From: Planctomycetota bacterium
GTDB taxonomy: Bacteria; Planctomycetota; Phycisphaerae; WQYP01
NCBI GenBank assembly: GCA_021785155.1
Contig: JAJYGE010000531.1
Span: forward strand, 1 to 7,005
DNA: 7,005 nucleotides
Reading direction: 5' to 3'
The translations under genes and the position numbers were made by a program. The stretch's first letter is position 1. The number at the start of each line of letters is the position of its first letter. Shown piece by piece: positions 1-4,923 of this stretch. The notes beneath the pieces were generated by a model. The model searched no databases. It saw nothing but the letters and a program-made list of their open reading frames with translations, and had not been told where the DNA came from.

Positions 1-93
1 GCGCATGACCTGGGTCTTGTTGGCCTTAAACTGCTTCCAGACATCGTTGATGTCCTGTTCAACAACAGCGGTGGTGGTACGGGTTTTTGCCAT
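1..93 (-). CDS. Unidentified protein, N-terminal 31 residues (gene runs off the left edge)
   Basis: An open minus-strand frame starts with ATG at 93-91 and continues without a stop to the window edge. The peptide begins MAKTRTTTAVVEQDINDVWK and continues QFKANKTQVMR. It has a basic Thr-rich start followed by a charged stretch that could be helical, and no signal peptide or membrane segment. The start is supported by AAGGAG at 105-100, six bases upstream. I do not recognise the family. The short basic N-terminus would suit a cytoplasmic or nucleic-acid-binding protein, but 31 residues do not prove that. It is separated from the GH3 operon by about 1 kb and is probably a separate transcription unit. 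It is preferred over the overlapping plus-strand frame (5-208) because of the ribosome binding site and the sensible composition. Confidence 0.55.
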   Translation of the reverse strand, partial: MAKTRTTTAVVEQDINDVWKQFKANKTQVMR

Positions 94-99
94 GGGTCG

Positions 100-105
100 C
101 TCCTT
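100..105 (-). promoter_or_regulatory. Shine-Dalgarno site of the left-edge gene
   Basis: The minus strand reads AAGGAG here, six bases before the ATG at 93-91. It is a near-ideal ribosome binding site and is the main evidence that the truncated left-edge frame is a real gene. Confidence 0.6.
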
Positions 106-163
106 GACCTTATTGACGCCGATTCGGATGACTACTCCCGCATCCAAACCTCGCAAAATACCG

Positions 164-180
164 GCGGGCGTCATGCCCGC
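164..180. other. Short GC-rich hairpin in the leader of the left-edge gene
   Basis: GCGGGC (164-169) and GCCCGC (175-180) form a perfect 6-bp stem around a five-base loop. It lies about 70 bases upstream of the minus-strand start at 93. It has no adjoining T-run on either strand that would make it a classical terminator. It could be a leader structure of the left-edge gene or carry no function. Confidence 0.35.
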
Positions 181-229
181 TGAACTCACAAAAAGAAATT
201 ACCGATGAAATAAAACCCGGAGCCTTCAT

Positions 230-253
230 GCTTACGCCCTGACGGGCATAAGC
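230..253. other. 10-bp hairpin with four-base loop
   Basis: Positions 230-239 (GCTTACGCCC) pair with 244-253 (GGGCATAAGC) around the loop TGAC. Nine pairs are Watson-Crick. The tenth (235 with 248) is a G-U wobble only if the minus strand is transcribed, so the fold is better as a minus-strand RNA. It lies upstream of the left-edge minus-strand gene and overlaps the frameshifted ATG at 228-230 of the plus-strand remnant. No T-run follows closely, so a simple terminator is not supported. Confidence 0.4.
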
Positions 254-524
254 GCATCGGGCCGAGGGGCGTTCCGCTTTGAAAGCAATGGCCGCTTCTG
301 TCGCGTCGAACGAGGCACCACACACGATGGCTGGAAACAATGGAAATATGAACACATTGCCAGGGATAAAACCATTCGCCTGGTCGATGGAGAGAATCAA
401 ATTACGGAACAAACAAAGCATGTCGAATCCATTCGTTGCTTCGGGCGTCCTTCCCTGCGGCATCAGATTTATCACCCGTCAATTGCGGGCGAACTTATTT
501 TTACGACTCTGATGCTCTCACGAG

Positions 525-597
525 TTGCACAGCCAAGCCCGATCTTGCGTTCTCCCGCGAAACAACCGGCGGGAGAAAATACGCTTGAGCTGTGCAA
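525..597. other. Nested stem-loop, possible structured RNA or terminator
   Basis: An outer perfect 9-bp stem (TTGCACAGC 525-533 with GCTGTGCAA 589-597) encloses an inner perfect 9-bp stem (TTCTCCCGC 550-558 with GCGGGAGAA 569-577) with a ten-base loop. The arms between the two stems are unequal and only partly complementary. The structure falls at the end of the plus-strand protein-like frame, about 20 bases before its stop. It is too elaborate for a minimal intrinsic terminator and lacks an adjacent T-tract. It could be a small structured RNA, a remnant of an inverted-repeat element, or an mRNA 3' structure. Confidence 0.4.
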
Positions 598-619
598 GCT
601 GACTTGCCCAATAGTGTAA

Positions 620-838
620 CACGGTATTTTTGGAAAGCAAGCACTCTTTTATCGGGCGGTTGACCGGCTGGGGCGAGACACGTTCTGCCAGGTTCCTGGC
701 GTTTATTGATTACTCATTGAGCCGCCTGCGTTTCCTTATTCATTGACACGTGGCTCCGTGGTGCTCGACTGCTGATCTGTCCCGCTTTCACATTGAGAAT
801 TTCCATAATCCGCCGATACGCAAGGCGGGATGGCACCT
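620..838. other. Intergenic stretch without a supported gene
   Basis: No frame here has a convincing start, ribosome binding site and composition. One small perfect inverted repeat, GCCAGG-TT-CCTGGC at 687-700, is visible; its two-base loop makes it more a palindrome than a terminator. A minus-strand frame crosses from the neighbouring repeat element and ends at 714, but it depends on the element for most of its length. This stretch is the 3' flank of the GH3 operon before the element inserted, so GH3 readthrough transcripts probably end in or before it. Confidence 0.5.
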
Positions 839-869
839 CTAGTGCCCTGTTCCACCCGTAATTACGGGT
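839..869 (+). repeat. Left terminal inverted repeat (31 bp) with internal palindrome
   Basis: This is an exact reverse complement of 1082-1112 over 31 bases; identity stops abruptly on both sides (838 against 1113, 870 against 1081). Its inner 16 bases, ACCCGTAATTACGGGT (854-869), are a perfect palindrome. Confidence 0.85.
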
Positions 870-876
870 TGACGGA

Positions 877-966
877 GGGCCAAGGGGTTGTGGGCGCGAA
901 GCGAGGTGGATTACGTATGGATACATACGTTGACGACGAGCCCCAAAGCCCACGGCCCCTTGGCCC
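877..966 (+). repeat. Left internal multi-tier hairpin of the element
   Basis: GGGCCAAGGGG (877-887) pairs with CCCCTTGGCCC (956-966), and GTGGGC (890-895) with GCCCAC (948-953). The two intervening positions are T-T opposite G-G, which pair as G-U wobbles only in a plus-strand RNA, giving a continuous 19-bp helix. A second stem at the tip, ACGTATG (913-919) with CATACGT (924-930), closes a GATA loop. The wobble direction hints that the folded RNA, if any, is the plus-strand transcript. Confidence 0.6.
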
Positions 967-978
967 CCGCCCGTAGGG

Positions 979-1078
979 TTGGCCTGAAACCGGCCATCTG
1001 CGGCGTCGCGTCGGCTCAAGGGGTTTACGAACCCGGTTCTCGCCGCCGACTCCTGGCATCTGGCCGGTTTGAGGCCAA
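979..1078. repeat. Right internal multi-tier hairpin of the element
   Basis: Positions 979-996 (TTGGCCTGAAACCGGCCA) pair with 1061-1078 with one mismatch (986 against 1071). Inside lie a 6-bp stem, GTCGGC (1010-1015) with GCCGAC (1045-1050), and a 5-bp stem, GGGTT (1021-1025) with AACCC (1030-1034), with a four-base loop. It is similar in span to the left hairpin, giving the element a near-symmetric two-arm layout. Confidence 0.6.
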
Positions 1079-1081
1079 TCC

Positions 1082-1112
1082 ACCCGTAATTACGGGTGGA
1101 ACAGGGCACTAG
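1082..1112 (-). repeat. Right terminal inverted repeat (31 bp) overlapping the GH3 stop codon
   Basis: It mirrors 839-869 exactly. The palindrome here is longer, 20 perfect bases at 1080-1099 (ACCCGTAATTACGGGT flanked by CC and GG). The outermost bases CTAG (1109-1112) contain the TAG stop codon (1111-1109, minus strand) and one base of the last GH3 codon. Confidence 0.85.
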
Positions 1113-3511
1113 TGGATTGCTGCTGCAACCGCAACCGCTCCCAATGTTTCCGGTCCACCAAGCTGGTCATCTGAGCTTGGGATCAATAACACCTTGGCGT
1201 TTAGACGAATGTCCGCCGACGAAGCGCCGATCATCAATTTCAGTGTCCCGGGCTGCAGAACAAACCTGCGCCGGCTTTCATGCCAGTACCACAGCGCCTG
1301 CGTGGCATAAGGCAGCGTGAAGGTAATTGTCCGGCTTTCGCCGGGCTTGAGTTCCACGCGCTTGAACCCCACCAGCTCCTTGATGGGACGCTTCACCGGC
1401 GACTTGGGAGCCGTGATGTATAATTGTACGACTTCAGCACCGGCTCGCGCACCGGTATTTTTTATCGTACACGATATGTTGACGGGCTTCTTTTCCGAGA
1501 GTTCTTTGGCATCTATGCGTAAATCGCCAAGATGGAACATCGTATAACTCAAACCGTAACCAAAGGGATACAGCGGATCACCTTCAAAGTACATATACGT
1601 GCGACCCTTCATGATGTCATAGTTATGAAAGGGCGGTAGCTGATCCACGGATTTGTACCAGGTGCAGCAGGTTTTGCCTCCTGGGTTGTAGTTGCCGAAT
1701 AGCACATCGGCAATGGCGGTACCCTGCGCCTGGCCGGCAAAAATCGCGGACACAATGGCCGGTAGATTTTCCTGCTCCCAGTTTACCGCCACGGTATTGT
1801 TGCTGTTGAGCACCAGAAGCGTTCGGGAATTAATGCCGTAACAGGCCTTGATAAGTTCATGCTGCACGCCGGGCAACTCGGTGCTCTTACGATCATGTGC
1901 TTCGCGATCAACGCTCTGGTTAACACCGCAGATCATGATCACAACATCGGCGCGTTGTGCCGCCGCCACAGCCCGGTTGAACAGTTTTTCATCCTTTGGC
2001 CCGGTTATGCTGCATCCAGGCTCAAATAGCATTGTCGTTCCGGTGGACTTCAACGCCGTGGTGATCCCATCCAATGCTGAAATGCGGATAGCCGGCGTTC
2101 CGCTGTAGCCGCCGAGATGAAAGTCGGTCATCGGGCCAATCACCGCGACCGTGGAGATTTTGGCCTTATCGAGCGGAAGAAAGCCGTTGTCATTTTTCAG
2201 CAGGACAATGCTTTGCCGCGCCGCTTCCAGAGCGAGTTTCTGGTGGGTGGGGGAGTTTATCACATTTACGCTGATGCGGTTATAGGGAACTTGCTTCGGG
2301 GGATCAAATTCACCCAACAGCATTCGGACGGTCAACAGTCGCTTTACCGCACGGCGGATATCTGTTTCGCTGATCAATTCCAAGTCCACAGCGCGCCGAA
2401 GATGTTCCTGAAACACATTGCCCAGGTCCGAATCACATCCTGCCTGGATGGCCAGTGCCGCCGCCTCGTGCAACGTGGGCACATAATGATGCGGATCGAA
2501 GATGCAGTGAACGGCATTGGCGTCACCGGTAACGTAACCGCGGAATCCCCAGCGATTGCGTAACAGATCGGTTAAAAGAAAACGATCCGCCGAGCAGGGA
2601 ATGCCGTTGATTGCGTTATATGCTGACATTACTGTAAATGCATCTCCATCCAGCACGCAGGCGCGATAGGCCCGGGTATAGTATTCCCAGAAATTCCGTG
2701 AATTAACCGTTGCTGACACCGACCAACGATCATCATCCGTGTTGTTGCAGATAAAGTGTTTGGCACAGGCGGTGGTTTTTAGATAATTCGGATTATCACC
2801 CTGCATGCCGCGCACCACTTCCACGGACCAGGTTGCCGCCAGGCACGGGTCCTCGCCTGGTGCTTCCTCACATCGGCCCCAGCGCGGATCGCGGTGCAGA
2901 TTCAAAGTTTGCGGCGAATAAAAGTTTAATCCCGTATGGTCTTTCTTATGATAGGCACGGGCTTCATCAGATACGGCCGTATATACTCGGCGCGCCAATG
3001 CGGGATTCCAGGAGCATGCCATTGCCAGTGGCAACGGAAAACTGGTCGCCACCACCGAATACGTCAAATTCGGCAACGCTCTGTCATGCGCCGCCAGAAC
3101 TTCGCGATTATCAGCGGGCCGCTGGAGCCAGCACAGGCCATGAAGCGCCTCCCCTGAGTAGGTGGGATATTCCGGTATGCCCAGCCTTTTGATCCCCGGA
3201 GTCCATAGCCAGACGGTTTGCACTTGCTGTGCAGTGCCTTTTTGCTTATTGGCGGGTGTCACTATAAACCGGATGCCGCTTCCGACCTGACCGATCATTT
3301 CATCTAAAGTCATCCTGTTGGCCAGTGTCGTGGCGCGCCGGAAGGCGCGCTGATACGCCCGATCGGATATGCCTGCCCGCATGCAGCGAGCCTTGCGGCT
3401 TTGGCCTGATGATTTTTTATTTCCAGACAGCGCCAGGACTGTCGTTGCGGTCGAAGCGGAGACAAAAGTTCGCCGGTTCAAAACATTGCACCGAATAGGT
3501 TTATCCATCAT
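1109..3511 (-). CDS. Secreted family GH3 glycosidase, beta-xylosidase/beta-glucosidase type
   Basis: An 800-residue exo-acting glycosidase expected to release terminal beta-linked sugars (xylose, glucose or arabinose) from oligosaccharides. The N-terminus carries a Tat-like leader: NRRTFVSAS at 12-20, then a hydrophobic run to about 29. The GH3 N-terminal barrel spans about 60-400 with SGEALHG (119-125), NLHRDPRWGR (204-213) and GEDP (219-222). It also has AKHF (250-253) and GYVTGD (325-330), where Asp330 is the likely nucleophile. The second domain (about 425-610) has GGYSGTP (467-473) and VDREAHDR (534-541), where Glu537 is the acid/base candidate, followed by ELPGVQ. A fibronectin-III-like domain fills about 675-765. 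Length and domain order match xylosidase-type GH3 enzymes. The start ATG overlaps the anSME stop (ATGA), so translation is probably coupled; AGGAAG precedes it. The last 25 or so residues are an Ala-rich tail beyond the usual end, and the stop lies inside a terminal repeat of the neighbouring element. Substrate is not determinable. Confidence 0.92.
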   Translation of the reverse strand: MMDKPIRCNVLNRRTFVSASTATTVLALSGNKKSSGQSRKARCMRAGISDRAYQRAFRRATTLANRMTLDEMIGQVGSGIRFIVTPANKQKGTAQQVQTVWLWTPGIKRLGIPEYPTYSGEALHGLCWLQRPADNREVLAAHDRALPNLTYSVVATSFPLPLAMACSWNPALARRVYTAVSDEARAYHKKDHTGLNFYSPQTLNLHRDPRWGRCEEAPGEDPCLAATWSVEVVRGMQGDNPNYLKTTACAKHFICNNTDDDRWSVSATVNSRNFWEYYTRAYRACVLDGDAFTVMSAYNAINGIPCSADRFLLTDLLRNRWGFRGYVTGDANAVHCIFDPHHYVPTLHEAAALAIQAGCDSDLGNVFQEHLRRAVDLELISETDIRRAVKRLLTVRMLLGEFDPPKQVPYNRISVNVINSPTHQKLALEAARQSIVLLKNDNGFLPLDKAKISTVAVIGPMTDFHLGGYSGTPAIRISALDGITTALKSTGTTMLFEPGCSITGPKDEKLFNRAVAAAQRADVVIMICGVNQSVDREAHDRKSTELPGVQHELIKACYGINSRTLLVLNSNNTVAVNWEQENLPAIVSAIFAGQAQGTAIADVLFGNYNPGGKTCCTWYKSVDQLPPFHNYDIMKGRTYMYFEGDPLYPFGYGLSYTMFHLGDLRIDAKELSEKKPVNISCTIKNTGARAGAEVVQLYITAPKSPVKRPIKELVGFKRVELKPGESRTITFTLPYATQALWYWHESRRRFVLQPGTLKLMIGASSADIRLNAKVLLIPSSDDQLGGPETLGAVAVAAAIH

Positions 3512-4800
3512 TTTGCTTCCTTTAATGGGCCATCAATTGACATTTCTACGTTTTCGCGCGGTGCCGCCGCCTGGGCTGCCAGTATTTCCATAATATGCGC
3601 CGGAGGCTGCCGCCGGTTCAGCAGCGATGTCATCAGCCGCATCGCCGGGCCAATATGATTGAGAAAGTGCTTATAGCCGGCACATAAATAATTCAATCCT
3701 GGTTCGCCGTCAGGGGTGAGAATAAACCGGTTTTTCGGACATTCGCCGTTACAGGCAAAACGCACCTCGCAGCGCCGGCAATACGCGGGTAATGTATCGC
3801 GCTTGTCGGAGCCGAATTTCCGCTGCGGCGGCGAATCAGCCATTTGCGCCAGCGGGGTACGGTTGATATTTCCAAGGTGGTATTCCGGCGCGACAAAATG
3901 ATCGCACGCATACAAATCGCCGGTATGCTCAATCGCCATCGCCCGACCGCAGGTTTCAGCGAAGACGCACAACCCCGATCCATAGCCCGCCCAGATTCCC
4001 AATTGCACATCAAACGTCTGGACAAATACCTTGCCGACATCACGACGCACCCAAATATCAAAAATGTCAGTCAGAAATCGCCCAAATTGCAGCGGTTCAA
4101 CCGACCATGGTGCCACGGCATATTCTGAGGGAAGCACATTAAGCCGTGTGGACGAAGCGTCGGCAGCCGTTTCACGGGGCGGGGCAATCTGCTCCACCAA
4201 CGGGATAAACTGCATAAAGCCGCTGCCGTTCCGGCATAAAAAGTCATAAACCTCCAGCGGATGATAAGCCAATTCACGATGTACCACGGTGAGAGTGTTG
4301 AATTCCACCTGATGCTGCTTGAGCCGTTGCAGGCCGCGCCAAACCTGATCAAATGTGGGTTTGCCGCCGCGCGTCACGCGGTAACGATCATGGAGTTCCC
4401 GCGGCCCGTCGATGGACAGGCCAACAAGAAAATGATGCCGGGCTAAAAATCTGCACCAGTCATCGGTAAGCAGCGTGCCGTTGGTTTGCAGCGCATTGGA
4501 TATTCGTTTGCCGGGCGGCGTATGTTTTTGCTGCAATTCCACAACCCGGCGGAAATAATCCAATCCCAGCAGTGTCGGCTCGCCGCCCTGCCAGGCAAAG
4601 GAGACATCTTCGCCCGGCTGTCCGGCAATGTACTGTCGGATATAGTTTTCCAGCGTGGCATCATTCATCCGAAAATCGGAGGCTTTGTGATTTTCCGGAA
4701 ACAGAGATTCTTTTCGCAGGTAGAAACAATAGGTACAGTCCAGATTGCACACCGGACCGATGGGTTTGGTCATAATATGGAAAGGTTGCTTCGCGGGCAT
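3508..4800 (-). CDS. Anaerobic sulfatase-maturating enzyme (anSME), radical SAM/SPASM
   Basis: A 430-residue cytoplasmic radical SAM enzyme that oxidises the active-site Cys or Ser of sulfatases to formylglycine without oxygen. The SAM cluster motif is C18-x3-C22-x2-C25 (VCNLDCTYCFYLRK), followed by GGEP (72-75), QTNGT (105-109) and SIDGP (129-133). The C-terminal SPASM region holds the eight further cysteines expected for two auxiliary 4Fe-4S clusters: 278, 284, 299, 341, 344, 350, 354 and 373. Asp300 follows Cys299 in YACDHF, matching the catalytic Asp of characterised anSMEs. Length is slightly above the usual 370-410, with a tail after about 400. The start ATG at 4800 has AGGA six bases upstream. 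It lies 123 bases after the sulfatase stop and overlaps GH3 by 4 nt, so its obvious client is the adjacent Cys-type sulfatase. No key residue is missing. Confidence 0.95.
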   Translation of the reverse strand: MPAKQPFHIMTKPIGPVCNLDCTYCFYLRKESLFPENHKASDFRMNDATLENYIRQYIAGQPGEDVSFAWQGGEPTLLGLDYFRRVVELQQKHTPPGKRISNALQTNGTLLTDDWCRFLARHHFLVGLSIDGPRELHDRYRVTRGGKPTFDQVWRGLQRLKQHQVEFNTLTVVHRELAYHPLEVYDFLCRNGSGFMQFIPLVEQIAPPRETAADASSTRLNVLPSEYAVAPWSVEPLQFGRFLTDIFDIWVRRDVGKVFVQTFDVQLGIWAGYGSGLCVFAETCGRAMAIEHTGDLYACDHFVAPEYHLGNINRTPLAQMADSPPQRKFGSDKRDTLPAYCRRCEVRFACNGECPKNRFILTPDGEPGLNYLCAGYKHFLNHIGPAMRLMTSLLNRRQPPAHIMEILAAQAAAPRENVEMSIDGPLKEAK

Positions 4801-4854
4801 ATTTTATCCTACGGTACAGTGGTTGCCTTATCGCCGCCAAAGGGGCCGCCGCTA

Positions 4855-4883
4855 ATACTAGCACAAATACGACGGACGGTCAG
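4855..4883 (-). promoter_or_regulatory. Candidate sigma70-type promoter before anSME
   Basis: In the 123-bp gap between the sulfatase and anSME, the minus strand reads CTGACC (4883-4878) and TAGTAT (4860-4855), separated by 17 bases. These resemble -35 and -10 boxes (4 of 6 each or better). If active, it would let anSME and GH3 be expressed apart from the sulfatase. It is a motif match only, and consensus rules for this organism are unknown. Confidence 0.22.
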
Positions 4884-4923
4884 AACAACTACAATCAAGC
4901 TGCTTATAGCCCTGCATCGGATC

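Larger units (their letters stand above)
209..619 (+). pseudogene. Protein-like open frame without an ATG start (possible gene remnant)
   Basis: A plus-strand frame is open from after a TGA at 206-208 to a TAA at 617-619, about 136 codons. The stretch from about 262 to 530 looks coding: it contains GAFRFESNGRFCRVERG, then DGWKQWKYEHIARDKTIRLV, then HPSIAGELIFTTLMLSRVA, with ordinary codons (GGC, CGC, GAA, GTC, CTG) and a balanced residue mix. No in-frame ATG precedes this part; the only in-frame ATG is late (about 506). A well-placed GGAG (219-222) and ATG (228-230) sit in a different frame, which closes at once (M-L-T-P-stop). That pattern would fit a frameshifted 5' end. I do not recognise a family. 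The last 30 or so codons look less protein-like and overlap a stem-loop. The overlapping minus-strand frame (110-475) looks less natural. A chance open frame remains possible. Confidence 0.3.
839..1112. mobile_element. MITE-like non-autonomous element with perfect 31-bp terminal inverted repeats
   Basis: The 274-bp unit is bounded by identical 31-bp inverted repeats (839-869 and 1082-1112) beginning CTAGTGCCCTGTTCCACCCG. The interior holds two large imperfect hairpins (877-966 and 979-1078) and no gene with a ribosome binding site. Both outer ends read CTAG. If CTAG or its central TA is the duplicated target, the net insertion is 270 bp. Target sequences of the CTAG type are known for some IS5-group elements and TA for IS630/Tc1-mariner and some IS5 groups, so a DDE transposase acting in trans is plausible; no transposase is in the window. 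Frames in the element encode matching peptides on both strands (GLKPA... and ...GRF-ANP) merely because the stems are inverted copies. The alternative is a REP/BIME-like palindromic repeat. Other genomic copies would settle mobility. Confidence 0.7.

Noticed and set aside
110..475. Minus-strand 121-codon frame
   Set aside because: Composition is irregular, there is no ribosome binding site, and the opposite-strand frame 209-619 looks more like protein. It also runs through the leader of the left-edge gene.
687..700. GCCAGG-TT-CCTGGC as an intrinsic terminator
   Set aside because: The loop has only two bases and the following sequence (GTTTATTG) is a poor T-tract.
714..838. Resemblance of the peptide RRIMEIL... 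to the tail of the anSME (PPAHIMEIL...)
   Set aside because: Considered as a leftover of a second anSME 3' end. The match is limited to about five residues (a 14 of 15 base match around ATTATGGAAAT) with nothing convincing on either side, so chance is likely.
714..1109. Minus-strand 131-codon frame
   Set aside because: Two thirds of it is the repeat element, and the peptide repeats itself (STRNYGW twice) because of the inverted termini. No ribosome binding site was found. Treated as an artefact of the element.
888..1112. Plus-strand 74-codon frame inside the element
   Set aside because: It runs through both hairpins, ends exactly at the element edge, and mirrors the opposite-strand peptide; not a plausible gene.
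839..1112. CRISPR array or integron attC site
   Set aside because: There are only two copies of the repeat, in inverted orientation, with no regular spacers. The termini do not show the R-box pattern of attC sites.
2117..2563. Plus-strand 148-codon frame
   Set aside because: Shadow of the GH3 gene, which has full family motifs on the other strand over this span.
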